Of a DNA stretch of 64,000 nucleotides, positions 22,191 through 33,297 are shown piece by piece. Numbering within the stretch: position 1 is the first letter of the stretch; every line of letters starts with the position of its first letter. Source of the stretch: Zygaena filipendulae (Eukaryota; Arthropoda; Insecta; Lepidoptera; Zygaenidae); the NCBI GenBank assembly GCA_907165275.2, contig OU015669.1, positions 7,958,501 to 8,022,500 on the forward strand, read 5' to 3'. Under the pieces are notes generated by a model that saw only the letters and a program-made list of their open reading frames with translations, made no database searches and was not told the origin of the DNA. A program made the translations under genes and the position numbers.

Positions 22191-22369
22191 ACCTACCGAT
22201 TAAGGATTTCACAAATGCGAGGGTTCAGACTTCAGCGTGTTCATTTTACAATCAGACAGCAATCATTGTTGCTCCTCTAGCTATAAACCACAAAGTAACA
22301 AATTTCACCATGACCCAAGTCAAAATAAATAGCTACCAATATATTATTGGAGTTACCAAATCTATCTCC

Positions 22370-22816
22370 GCTCAGCCCCCCTAGCCAAGTTGACAATCTA
22401 CAATCGTCAACGCACACAAAACTAAGTGTGACGACCCCTACGCCACAAGTGACGAACTACAACGAAGCGACGAGTAGGTACTGGCTATATGGAAGCCCTG
22501 AATCGCGCTAACGAAGTTTTCACACTGCGCTGCATATACACGTCCTCCGACGATCTACAGTCGGAGCCGCGGTTCCCCGAGCATACCACCTCGCCCGGCG
22601 GGAAGCTTCCCCTTTGGTGGCGGTCAAGCCATATCACCCATCCTGCTCCCGCTACATAAGGAACGGACTACGGAGTCGTTATGTCACGTGGTCACTGGTC
22701 ACGCTAAACTTGACTTTTGATTGGTCGATTTTACGCGACCACGTCACGTTACGATTTGTTTCTCAGTTTTGTATGCGGTGATGATTGTGGATTGTCAGCT
22801 TGGCTTGGGGGGCAGC
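22370..22816. mobile_element. MITE family 3 with about 50-bp terminal inverted repeats
   Basis: The left end runs AGCCCCCCTAGCCAAG, TTGACAATCTACAATCGTC, then ACACAAAACT. The right end is its imperfect reverse complement (AGTTTTGTATGCGG ... CTTGGGGGGCAGC). Internally GC-rich, with an inverted pair TCACGTGGTCAC/GTGACC-like around 22683 and 22737. A related right end occurs at 36975-37026. Confidence 0.65.
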
Positions 22817-23037
22817 ACCAAGAGCGTATAGCGCAATAATAACTCGTGACCCCCCACAAACGCCCACGTGTCATTGTCTAAATACGTACTTCGTACTTCG
22901 GCATTGCTAAACTCGTTCCGTTCCGAGTAATAGAATCACTTTTGTGGGAAAGTCTTCCGTTTACTAGATTTTACTAGATTCCCTGCACGGTTATACAGGT
23001 TGTTTCCAAATGTTAAATGCCATAATAGGCTAGTTGA
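22817..23037. other. Unique sequence, no feature
   Basis: Short CpG-bearing stretch with the direct repeat 'tttactagat' at 22960-22980. Confidence 0.3.
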
Positions 23038-23414
23038 CGACAATTTTTTTTAGTCCGGTTTGTGGATTAATTAAAAAATATTGCATCCGTATTTTTTTTC
23101 TTCTTTTACGTAATCACACATTTTGCTACCTTGTTTATTTTAAAATTACTTACCTAATTAAGTTTGTGTTTTATTTTGGTACCAAATAAGCCGCTATTTT
23201 ATTCTATTCTAAAAATTAACGGCGATACATTGAGTTGAAATTCCGCATGACGTCACTATCCGGTGCAGTTTGTACGGGGGCTTGTAGCCGTTAATGACGT
23301 CACGTGGTCGCCGTTAATGACGTCACGAGCCCACCCTAAATTTTAATGCGCTATGTATATTTCCATTAATTTAAAAAAAATAAAAAATACGTGTCCATTG
23401 TTCAAAAGTCGTCA
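23038..23414 (-). mobile_element. MITE family 2, diverged copy, minus strand
   Basis: 'tttagtccg', 'cggcgatacattgagttgaaat', 'catgacgtcac', 'aatgcgctatg' and 'aaaaatacgtgtcc' follow the reverse order of 18990-19305. The segment 'gccgttaatgacgtcacg' is duplicated at about 23287 and 23310. Confidence 0.55.
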
Positions 23415-23757
23415 ACATCCTAAAGAACTATTGAAAAAATACAAAAAGTAATACCAAAATCGGCGTTATAATATCTTAGGGGAAATTTGTTTTTAATTCT
23501 CATCGTTTAAAACTTAATTATTGCTATAATCATTGATATGACAAGGTTAAATAACCTTTAATATGGTTTAGTTGAAGTACGCGGTCCATTATTTAGGCGT
23601 CAAAGTAACAAAACAAACAAAAAGCAGCGATGCAACATAACGGTTGAACTCCCGCGCATCGGGTCGCCGATGGCATCGTCAGACGTCTTATTCAGAATCC
23701 ATACCACAGATAATATCCATACCAACTAATATCCTATTTGATATTATAAAATTATAA
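23415..23757. other. AT-rich stretch, no gene recognised
   Basis: Nothing beyond a short CpG-bearing patch at 23625-23690. Confidence 0.3.
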
Positions 23758-23965
23758 TGCTACTAATATTATAAATGTGAAAGTGTGGATGTTTGGATGT
23801 TTAGATGTTTGGATGTTTGTTATTCAATCACGCAAAAACGGCTGAACGGATTTGGATGAAATTTGGCATGCACGTTGTCAGGGTACAGAGAAGGACGTAG
23901 GGTACTTTTTATCCTGGATTTTGAACTCTGAAATTGCTGCAGGTGAAACCGCGAGGGACAGCTAG
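23758..23965 (+). mobile_element. Helitron-like element, head type F
   Basis: Head 'tactaatattataaatgtga'; an 8-bp unit GGATGTTT-like is repeated about five times at 23781-23820; tail GCGAGGGACAGCTAG. Sister copies at 59549 and 63059 have fewer units. Confidence 0.7.
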
Positions 23966-24000
23966 TTATTTGATAAATAAAAGATTTTCTATATTCTATT

Positions 24001-24095
24001 TTAACCTTTTACCTACAACTAAAAGTGATGTCCTATATACACACATATCTATTATGTACTAGAATAAATCTTGTTAAATGAAAGAAAGAAAGAAA
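24001..24095 (+). repeat. Possible retroelement 3' tail with (GAAA)n
   Basis: 'agaataaatcttgttaaatg' precedes a GAAA run at 24080-24095. It resembles a non-LTR tail but has no coding remnant. Confidence 0.3.
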
Positions 24096-24283
24096 TGAAG
24101 GAATTTTTATCTATAAACACATCGTACTTTATAAAAGCTTAGGTGAGCACTACTTCGTACTTTCTAAAAGTTAGGTAATAACCTAACTTGTAAAATTACA
24201 ATACATACAGTTTTTTTGAAACCAAATGTAACACATCCGCCAATTTAATATCATTCTAGTGTTTCTCAATTGCCAAATAATCT

Positions 24284-24482
24284 TCACTACATAGTTTAAA
24301 ACAAAGTCGCTTCCCGCTGTCTGTCCCTATGTATGCTTAGATCTTTTAAACGCAGCGGATTTTCATGCGGATTTCACCAATAGATAGAGTGATTCATGAG
24401 GAAGGTTTATATCTATATTTTATTCTGGAATTCCCGCGGGAACTCCGAAATTACCGCGGGTGAAACCGCGGGGGACAGCTAG
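24284..24482 (+). mobile_element. Helitron-like element, head type B
   Basis: TCACTACATAGTTTAAAAC start, intact hairpin 'ccgcgggtgaaaccgcgg', GGGGGACAGCTAG end. Its 3' flank 'ttatttggtaaataaaag' closely repeats the 3' flank of 23758-23965, so the two share a duplicated neighbourhood. Confidence 0.75.
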
Positions 24483-24499
24483 TTATTTGGTAAATAAAA

Positions 24500-25936
24500 G
24501 ATTTTCTATTTTTTTTTAATGGGTAATGAGACTTTTTATAAGTCACTATTATAGTGCTCAAATAGAAAAATCTCGGGACGCCCATCTTTAGCTGTCTCCT
24601 TTGATCGAACACTTTTGGGAATTCAAGTAGCAGAGAAACATGACCGCAGTTGTGCGGAATAGAGCCGTGGTTGGCTGCGCGTGCGCCGGCCGCCGGGCGT
24701 TCTTGCGTAATGTGACGTGAACGAACTACTGTCTATCACGCGTTTGTTTCTTTTTGGAATGTCTTATTGTTATTAGATTAGACGTTCATTTTGTTGTTCA
24801 AATGGAAGGGAATCTAATGCAATAATTTAGGATTCCCGCGAAGTCCTTCGCTGAGGCTGCCATCGAAACCAGCGTATTAGGTATGCAACTTTTGGTTCTA
24901 TCATTTTGTGGTTTTCAAAAGCATGGCGGTTTTGCGATTACAACATTAGACACCTGAGTACAATATCTTTCAATCACCCAAAATAGACATTGTTCAAAAG
25001 TTGAAGCTGTCTTAGCCTGATTAATTAATCTCAAAATCGCTATTTCTCTGATTGAAACTGAAATATAATAGCAACAAAAATTACGTAATTGCCCTGCAGG
25101 TGTTCGCAATTATTGTAGCTTAGAAAATGAAATTTTATTACTTGTACGAAACTGGTTTTGATAAGGTTATATAGGTATCATATCATAACCTCTGTAATTC
25201 AACGATGATGGACATTAATTTTATTGTAGATATTATTGTCAATAAATCTAATATCTTTTGAGTAGGTATATCTGCCTACCCCTATTAGAATCTATCGAAA
25301 TCGCTGAACAGTGACTGATCTGAATTTGACACCTTGATTTGCTATTCAAAGATACTTTTTATGCTGGTAAAAAGACTCACTTAGAATGCTTAGTCCATCC
25401 CGAAATATATACATATAAACTAAGCGAACTTGAATCATAGAAAAGTACCCGTAGTACAAGCACTGCCTTAGTTCGGGATGAGGGGGCGCTGTGTTATAAT
25501 GTTCAAGCAGTATATTACAGACCAACTTACAATAAAAGTGATTTCTATTAATTTTGCTTACTCTTAATTGAAAAGTTGAACATATAGTTAAATAATTATA
25601 ATAATTATCAACTTGAGCCCTAAATAATAACCTACAACAAACTCCCCGTCTCCCACCTGTCCTGTTGAACCGGAAGTGGTATTACGTTGAATAATTACAT
25701 CGTACCGGATGTAAGGACCATCCATCATGGCCGCTCTATTTACCGACGCTTTAATATTAAAACGCTTACTCACGCCCGCCGATTGTAATTTGCCCCTAAT
25801 GTTGCGACGAATTTCATATTATACAATATTTTATTCATTATAAAATGTATTATACTTGCGCTATTGTTAAAACATTGCTAATATCCTGTCATATTATTAT
25901 TTTATTTTATCCAAGTATCCTATCTATACTCTATTA
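24500..25936. other. Mostly unique stretch, no gene recognised
   Basis: A GC-rich spot (24660-24720) contains GCGCCGGCCGCCGGGCG. Minus-strand frames lie at 24915-25109 (64 codons) and 25588-25773 (61 codons). The latter has an unusual balanced composition (..MMDGPYIRYDVIIQ.., ..TTSGSTGQVGDG..) and could be a relic of coding DNA, but I do not recognise it. Confidence 0.3.
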
Positions 25937-25990
25937 GCTGCCCCTCGCAGCTTCCTCTGAAACCCACATAATAAAAGAGAAGGTATCCTA
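25937..25990 (-). repeat. Helitron-like tail fragment, minus strand
   Basis: 'tagctgcccctcgcagcttc' resembles the reversed tail with its hairpin eroded. Confidence 0.35.
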
Positions 25991-26307
25991 TTTATTAATT
26001 CCAGAACCTACTCTATACATTATGTCTATCAAATCTTCAATTTTGTTTTACCCTTTTATGCATGACCAACAAACAGCATAATATGTTTACAAATTTTTAC
26101 ATAAATACTTTTTATAATATTTTAAAATATTACTCCTAGAATGATATAAGAAGAAATAATCCGAGTCTTAAAACGAGCGAGGAGAGTTAAAGAGATAAGA
26201 GAATAAGAGAATTCAACGCCAATAATATCTTAAAAATGTGATCTAACAGAGGTTAAGGTTTCTTTTTAATGTGTAATGTCTTATGTATATGTATATGTTG
26301 TTGAACG

Positions 26308-26475
26308 AGCTGTGCCCGCGGTTTCACCCACGTGAGTTTCGGAATTTCCACAGGCACTATTGTTTCTAAAATAAAAGTAGCCTTAGTTACCTACTCCTTA
26401 TAACATCAGTTATCTGCTGTCCAGCTGTTTCAGAGATTAGTCGTAACAAACAAACAGACAGAGATAAAATTAAAA
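26308..26475 (-). mobile_element. Helitron-like copy, head type G, minus strand
   Basis: 'gagctgtgcccgcggtttca' then 'ataacatcagttatctgctg' and 'cgtaacaaacaaacagacag'. It matches the plus-strand copy at 29740 in reverse. Confidence 0.55.
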
Positions 26476-26599
26476 AACTTTTTTTTTATGTAAGTACATG
26501 GTGAAATTTTTGTATTGTTTACTATTTTAGAGTCCGTCGTTACTAACACTATTGATCTTTAGGAAAATTACATTCATATGGATTTAGTGAAAAGCTGTT

Positions 26600-26992
26600 A
26601 ATTTGGAGTTACAAACACACACTTCAATTTTATTTATATTTATAGATGTATAGATATAGATTACCTTGTAATATGTACCATCGAAGCGCTACACGCGTAG
26701 TACTATGATGACATGCTTTTGGTCCAATTAGTCGTCTACCATGACCAGTAGATTGCCTCATGCATCTGCCTGATTGCTCCACCTGTAGGTATTGGGCACG
26801 ACTGGCCCTACATCCAACTGTCATCCAGCATTGATGGATCACGTTCCGCAGTGACATGACAGCGCGAGCATTGTAATAATCTTAGGTTATTAATGCACTA
26901 ATGAGTAACAAGTAGTGACGAGAATAACTGGATTTATGCATTATTTCTACTGAGGATTAGTAAGAACTGTATTAAAATTTAGCTCATCTGTT
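26600..26992. other. Unique stretch with a 75-codon minus-strand frame
   Basis: The frame at 26630-26857 has W/C-rich, balanced composition and contains ..RNVIHQCWMTVGCRASRA... No family recognised and no neighbouring exon signal. It could be a relic of a mobile element. Confidence 0.2.
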
Positions 26993-27223
26993 CCAGGCCC
27001 TTATTCACTATGACCATAACACGCCGCGCTAAGACGCCGCAAAAACTGTCTTTCCCTCGTGATCGAAGAAGTATTACTGCAAAAAAATATATTTACAACG
27101 TTTCTTATTGCATTAAAAATTCGAATTTCGAATATATTGGCATCTAGAACGTTTGCAAATGCGTTTTTGGGACGCGCGTTATGGGCAAAGGATGTTGTTG
27201 GTCATAGTGAATAAGGGTCCTGG
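26993..27223. mobile_element. MITE family 4
   Basis: Left end CCAGGCCCTTATTCACTATG; right end in reverse complement CCAGGACCCTTATTCACTATG. 231 bp, non-coding. No clear target duplication. Confidence 0.7.
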
Positions 27224-27264
27224 TGTCCGTGTTATATTATTGTTAAGATCTTTTAATAATACCA

Positions 27265-27315
27265 GTAGCTGTCGGTCCCCCCCCCCCCCCCCCCCCCGGT
27301 TTCATCCTCGTTTCA
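27265..27315 (-). repeat. Helitron-like tail interrupted by a C21 run
   Basis: 'agtagctgtcggt' and 'ggtttcatcctcgtttca' are the two sides of the reversed hairpin tail. Twenty-one consecutive C (27277-27297) sit where GCG normally occurs. Confidence 0.55.
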
Positions 27316-27439
27316 TCATTTTCATCTTTCAAGAGGTTGAAATAATGTACATACATACATGTAGTATGATACTTTTAATACATTCTGAACACTCAGACTC
27401 ACGGTAAACACCTGGCGTAGCAGTCAGATTCTCTAACCT

Positions 27440-27910
27440 CTAAACCAACGGTGCTATTGTAAAATTGTCGTCTATGGCTATTATGTTGCACACAATACTG
27501 GAGATCGGTGTCGTCATACCAACAATTCGACCATTAAACGGAGCAGAGTACCTACGAGAAATTTGCATTTCATATCCAATTCACTGGGTGATACTCGATT
27601 ACTGGCCGTACACATACTGTGCAGTGTGGCATTTACGAGCGATATCGATCCGTTGTAACGGAAGCGGGTAACATAAGTGCGTGTACCGGTACTGCAACAG
27701 ATGCCCTTTGCAAGCCACATCAAAGGCGGTCGCATCAAAGTCGACCTCGCCGATGTTTGAATTACCTATAACCAAGTTAAGCTCATCCCCTCGAGACCCT
27801 GATGGCACGAATATAGAATCATTTTACGATTCATTAGATACGAAATTAGATATGCGAATACATATTTATATATATATTTATAGCATTAAGCGTTATAAAG
27901 ATAAAATATG
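27440..27910. other. Coding-like decayed segment, unidentified
   Basis: Base composition is balanced and several frames of 68-76 codons overlap on both strands (27465-27671 plus; 27514-27738 and 27599-27808 minus). The minus frame reads DELNLVIGNSNIGEVDFDAT then ..FDVACKG.., which looks protein-like, but I cannot name it. It ends in an AT-rich run. Likely a relic of a mobile element or gene. Confidence 0.3.
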
Positions 27911-28001
27911 AAAAATAAGAAAAACGTTTGTATTGAAACGAAAATGAAAATAAGCAAATACAAAAAAAAACGAACAGTAGGATTCCCTGTGTTAGAAACT
28001 A

Positions 28002-28028
28002 TAGAATAGAATAAAATAGAATAGAATA
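28002..28028. repeat. (AGAAT)n microsatellite
   Basis: Imperfect AGAAT/AAAAT units. Confidence 0.7.
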
Positions 28029-28139
28029 CAGGGCATAGAACAAAAATTTTAAAAAGCATAAAATTATCTTATATCAAGTGAGAAAGACATTATTCTACTT
28101 AGAACTCAAACTTAGAAATAAGCGATTTTCATGAGAAAA

Positions 28140-28412
28140 TTGTTCTTCTTCTTCTTCTTCTTTAATAATGGCGTCTATAATTATAATTTGCCAATGACAA
28201 TGTTTCTTAATAATAACAATCTCTTCATCCACTTCTTCAATTATGGCGAAACGCCAATGACAATGTTAGATTGTTCCCCAAGTTAAAACAAGGCTCTTTT
28301 GAAAGTCAGTTTCCTGCTCAGGGTCCAAAATAGATGCTGAAAAGTGACTGAAATAACGAAAAACGTGACATGCGTGTTTTCGATACGGCTTTCACTCGTC
28401 AACAACCGAGAA
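28140..28412 (-). repeat. Dispersed repeat, inverted partner of 39618-39876
   Basis: From the TTC run through 'taataatggcgtctataatt', 'caatgacaatgttagattg', 'gcgtgttttcgatacggctt' to 'actcgtcaacaacc', the segment is the reverse complement of 39618-39876 with few changes. Class unknown. Confidence 0.7.
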
Positions 28413-28822
28413 AATTGTTTCTTGTAAAAGATCAACGACATTGACTTATTTTATTGACTTACTAACTAACTGAATACAACTGTCACTTCTTACGACATCC
28501 AAACATTGAGAAATTGAGAATTAACAATAAAATTGACAGCTGTGCAGTTGGTCTTATGACATTTATGTGGTTCGATGTAAATTTCGGATTATATGAGATT
28601 GATCACATCACATATTATAATTCAGTGGTTTGACAAATTGATACTTGAAACTCATGATTTGACACGTTCTACAACCATCCGCTTGTCTGCTAACTCTATA
28701 ATACCTATCTAATAAGTTATTTTATTTCATAAAAGTCAACTTTGATTTTTTTACAATAACGATAGGGTCTGAGTCATTGACTGCCAGTAAAGATCTGTTT
28801 TATCTATTTTACACAAACTGTA
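28413..28822. other. AT-rich stretch, no gene recognised
   Basis: Nothing supported. Confidence 0.3.
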
Positions 28823-29185
28823 TCGTCGGGGATAGTGAAAATCCGCGTAATTATAGCATTATTAGATAAAACCTCGTAATATGTGATAAATCCTTTAGGT
28901 CGCTCGATAATGACTACTTTCCTAAAATGTCCACAATTTTAGAAAATTAAAAACAACGTATCGCACCGCCTTAATAAATAACATTAACACATTTGATCAA
29001 TTGTTAACAATAAACAGAACAGATAAATTATTAATCTCTGCATAAAACTGAGCCCAAGATCTGTTAAAATAAAAAATATACCGACCTATAAAGTACCTTC
29101 TGTAAACATATGTGTAGGGCAGATACGCGCTCCTTTAGATATACATACATGTAGTAGATTCGCGGTTTTACACTATCCCCGACGA
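28823..29185. mobile_element. MITE family 5, TA-flanked
   Basis: Left TCGTCGGGGATAGTGAAAAT; right CACTATCCCCGACGA. TA is present immediately outside both ends, as expected of Tc1/mariner-type insertion. 363 bp, non-coding. It carries the single word 'actactttcctaaaatgtcc', which is expanded into a minisatellite at 33895. Confidence 0.75.
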
Positions 29186-29739
29186 TAATGTGAATTTATA
29201 TACGAAAGTAATATGTCTTCCGATAATTAGTTTAACATACATCCCAGTAATACACACGTAGTTTCCAACTCCCCAGCATATAAATGCTTTCAGCCGAATT
29301 TTACTGTAGTTAAGTAATTAGCAGAGCCTCGTTATTGCACTGCGGTAAGTTTGTAAACAAGGCGTCCAGCTGAGTAGCTCTAATCAGTAAAGTAATTGAA
29401 TTAGAATACCTATTACCTCTTAAACACCGGGTGATTCGCAAGATAGCTCCGGCGTTTAATCAAAAAGACACGCTAGACGTTGCGCGATAGATAAAAAACT
29501 GGCTAGTAAAAAACAATTACGTAACCAAAGGTATTAAAAACGGCTTCAGATTTTCATAGAATCTTAACTTAATTTATACCTATAGGGATAACCCTGGAGG
29601 TAAATTTTAAATATTATCATTATTTTATACATAAACCTATTCAAATCTATACATAATATTAGTAAAATTGAAGTGTCTGTAAATCCAAATTAACAGATTT
29701 TCACTAAATACATATGAATGTATGCGGTAATTACATAAA
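29186..29739. other. AT-rich stretch, no gene recognised
   Basis: No frame or terminus of note. Confidence 0.3.
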
Positions 29740-29945
29740 AAACAGTTTTTTTTATTTTTTTCTCTGTCTATCTGTTTGTTTGTTCCGGTTAATCTCTGTA
29801 ACGGCTGCACCGATTTTAACGGGACTTTCACTGGCAGATAGCTGATGTTATAAGAAGTAACTTAGGCTACTTTTATTTTAGAAAAAGAAATAGTTCCTGC
29901 GGGAATCCCGAAACTCACGCGGGTGATACCGCGGGGCACAGCTAG
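29740..29945 (+). mobile_element. Helitron-like element, head type G
   Basis: 'tctgtttgtttgttccggtt', 'gcaccgattttaacgggact', 'agctgatgttataagaagta', tail GGGGCACAGCTAG|T. The start is uncertain because the head is a T-rich run. Confidence 0.65.
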
Positions 29946-30639
29946 TCTTCCCGTAAGTTCATAGACCAACCCACTTAAAGGACATTAAAATCACAAATCA
30001 CAATCATTGATTTTGTTACAAAATCGTCTACATAGAAACTTACTAAGAAAAAGAAAACCTTCCTTTTTCGAAGTCGTTTAAAAAAAGGCTGTTCAAGTTA
30101 CAGATGCCTTTGCCCTCATCACACATTTTACGAAGATAACAGTAACGCCCAGCGACCGGCGAGAGAGATAGTAACTGTAACGTAATTTATTGGGATCATA
30201 CCGTTAAACGGGCGTTATATCTATAGTTTATACGGCACACGAATCGTGGGAATAAACACTTATTAGATTACCAATGCCCTTTGATATTCAATTCATCCGT
30301 TTGACAATAATTACTACGCACCGTACTCATGTTTAATTGACACGTTCTTGCCCGGTCCAAGTTGCAGAGGAAAAGCGGAAAAGTTAGAATAAGCGGGTTG
30401 GAATATCGCTATTTACTACTGGAGCCTAGGAATTCATCAGTTTCAGTGTTGAAATTCAATCAGGAGCTTTGTTGTATTTAAGTCTGCCAAAGAGCTCCTG
30501 TAGTGCTGCTGGCTCACCAAATAACGTTATCTGTATACAAAAATCAAGCTGATTTATTGACGACGTTATAATTGACATTGAAATAATTAAATAAATCACC
30601 ATCATGCATTAAATACAATGAAACATCATTGAAAAAAAT
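29946..30639. other. Mostly unique stretch, no gene recognised
   Basis: Contains a short 'ccttcctttttcgaagtcg' word near 30060, related to the LINE-like word at 52535. No coding frame. Confidence 0.3.
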
Positions 30640-30815
30640 ATAATATTATAATATAAATGCGAACGTATGTTTGTTTGTCTGTCTGCTATGGTCATGATTA
30701 ATTTTGCGTACCTACACGTTGTCAGTGGCCAGTGCTACAATTTCAGAGCGAAAAATACTCTTCGTCATTCTTGCGGGAACTAACTAATCTGAGTAAAAAC
30801 CTGAGAAACAACTAG
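30640..30815 (+). mobile_element. Degraded Helitron-like copy, head D
   Basis: 'aatataaatgcgaacgtatg', 'cctacacgttgtcagtgg' and a final CTAG|T; the hairpin is lost. Confidence 0.5.
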
Positions 30816-31217
30816 TACTCAATAATGTAATCTTACTGACATTTTAAGTCGCTATCGCTTATCGCTTTATCCTATCGCTTGTAACACAAACCAATTGGGA
30901 GAGCCAATTAATATCACAAATTAGGTTCATGCTCAAATAACTCGAGACACATAACTATCGAAACTATAATAATTTAGTACATCTATTACTAAGTAAACTA
31001 TCGTCACTGATAGGATACCGTAACCTGGGTAATTTTAATATATAGAATAAACTCGCGCTTGTCTCCTAATATAGGTACCTATACAGCGATAGGCAGAGAC
31101 TATAATATAAATCTATACTTCTTAAGATAATGCTTTTGTCACTTTTTAAGCTTATGAAATTGTTTACTACATAGTTCTAAGAACATTGATGTCACGCAAT
31201 TGGTTGCAACTAAGGAT
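30816..31217. other. AT-rich stretch, no gene recognised
   Basis: Only the short tandem word 'tatcgctt', about three copies near 30850-30880. Confidence 0.3.
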
Positions 31218-31356
31218 ATCCCTGCTAATATTATAAATGCGAAAATAACTCTGTCTGTCTGTTAAGCTTTCACGCCATAACAGCTCAACCGATCATCAAG
31301 AAATTTTGCATACACATTGCCAGGAGTACAGAGAAGGACATAGGGTACTTTTAGTC
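31218..31356 (+). mobile_element. Helitron-like copy, head D, 3'-truncated
   Basis: 'ctgctaatattataaatgcg', 'caaccgatcatcaagaaatt', 'agagaaggacatagggtac', then it breaks off before the hairpin tail. Confidence 0.6.
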
Positions 31357-32490
31357 TTAACCTTTAGTTAGGTTAAAGCTCTTGTGAGCGCGTTACTCAA
31401 ATGGATTTAATATAGAAATTGCCTTATTAAACTTCGGTACAATATCGTTTTATCTATAGAGAGAAGTCCAACACCCTGTTCTAGTTCATATCCATCCTAT
31501 CTCAGTATAATCGCCCGCAATAGATCGTTATAAGAATACGGTACTCATAAAATATCATAAACGATTTCTTTGATTTCTCTCATTAGAAGCTCGACATTAT
31601 AAAAATCACATAGCTCATGTTCCAACATAATTTATACAACTATTTTACCTTAATGGAACTTCTGATTTACAATGTTATTCGATGGTACATTACCGCTAGT
31701 TAGTAGTGATTAAAATTATATTAATTGCTTTTTCTCTTTTTTTTCATTACTAATTTGAATCGATCGCACTAACTGCGTACCTATGTCCGTAGTAGGTTAG
31801 AGAACAAATTGAAAGATATATTAAAATGATAGCTGTATTGATTTATTACTGAAAAAAAAAACATATTTGGTTGTTGTTTATGATTTTGTTTTGAAGTTAG
31901 TTCGCTTGTTATGTGTAATGAATGGTTCAATTTTTATTGAAATTATCAAAAAAAAAAATTAAAAAAATACTGTATGTAAGTATAATTGAAAAACCTTTTA
32001 AGCATTTTAATTTAATACATAGTGTGTATATGAAAAGTATTGTAAACCTACAATGAAAATTATTAGAAGAAAAAATCGCATCACACAATCGAAAGTGAGC
32101 TCACATTACTTAATTTAAATAAAACATGATAGGGGTTGGTCCAAATAGTAATTTCAGATTTTAACAGCTCAAATAAAGGGTTGGTTTTATTGGAGAAAAA
32201 AAACTTCCTACAGAATATGATATTGTATAGACGTACAAACAAACAATGGTCGTGCATCCGTCTGCGGCACAATAACCCGACCACAATACCCTGTTACCAC
32301 TCGCGATGGGGTGACGATTAAAAGCTGCTTAATTTTTAACCTTTGTTATTGAAAACATTGATGTCAGAAAATAAATATAGATGTGTCAATTTTTAGAAAG
32401 AAGAAAGACAGAAATCAAAGTGATTTATTTGGAAGCAGAGACACAACGCAGTTAGGTGCAATTCGTTTAAATTAGAACGCGATTTAACAA
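31357..32490. other. AT-rich stretch, no gene recognised
   Basis: Overlapping plus and minus frames of 61-67 codons at 32081-32321, without motifs. Runs of A and T. Confidence 0.3.
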
Positions 32491-32704
32491 ACCCTACTAA
32501 TATTATAAATGCAAAAGTAACACAGTCTGTCTGCCTGTCTGTCTGTCTGTCTGTTACGCTTTCACGCCTTAACGGCTCAACCGATCATCATGAAGTTTTG
32601 TATACACGTTGTCTTGGGTACAGTGAAGGACATAGGGTACTTTTTATCCCGGAATTCCTACGGGAACTCCCAGCTTTTCGTGGGTGAAACCGCGGGGAAC
32701 AGCT
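32491..32704 (+). mobile_element. Helitron-like element, head D
   Basis: 'cctactaatattataaatgc', a TGTC repeat at 32522-32552, conserved body and hairpin. It ends GGGGAACAGCTC, so the final CTAG is mutated. Confidence 0.65.
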
Positions 32705-32845
32705 CATATGAGAATATTTGGAAATTACATAACGGAGGTGTTTTTGTGACAAAAATTCAGGATGGAATTTTTTTTTTAGAATTTTCCCTGATCGCTCTTC
32801 ATCAACGCGCCAAAAAAAGTACTTAATGCTATTTCGAAATATATA

Positions 32846-33042
32846 CATACTATAATTATAGAGGAAAGATTTGGTTTTTTGTTTGTTTGTTACGATTTAA
32901 CTCAAAAACTAAGGGCCTGATTTACAAAAATCTTTCACCATTATTGTGCTACATTATCCCTGAGTAATATAGGCTATATTGTAACCCGGAATTCCCACGG
33001 AAACTCCGAAATTACCGTGGGTGAAGCTGCGGGGAACAATTA
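32846..33042 (+). mobile_element. Helitron-like copy, head C
   Basis: 'ataattatagaggaaagat', 'gtttgtttgttacgatttaac', the tail 'accgtgggtgaagctgcgggg', then a decayed terminus. Confidence 0.55.
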
Positions 33043-33050
33043 TGATATTA

Positions 33051-33297
33051 ATATCTGGGCGACCGACTTTCACTCGTAGCGCCATCTGTTGTTGTGTACA
33101 AAAGCAGTAGTACCAAACACTCATTCTTCATTGCCTGAAAACACGAATAAAATGACGTTTTCCAAAAAATGAATCCTAGCTAGATCGATTAATCGCCCCC
33201 GAAATCCTCTGCATTCTAAATTTCATGAAAATCGTTGGAGCCGTTTCCGAGATTCAGATTATATACATATATGTATATTTATATACAAGGATTGCTC
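33051..33297 (+). repeat. RTE/SINE-like 3' end, copy 1
   Basis: 'cactcgtagcgccatctg', 'agtaccaaacactcattctt', 'cattgcctgaaaacacg', 'aaatttcatgaaaatcgttgg' and a TATA-rich tail ending 'caaggattgctcg'. It shares all these blocks with 47009-47195 in the opposite orientation. The class is from my recall of lepidopteran RTE tails. Confidence 0.5.
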
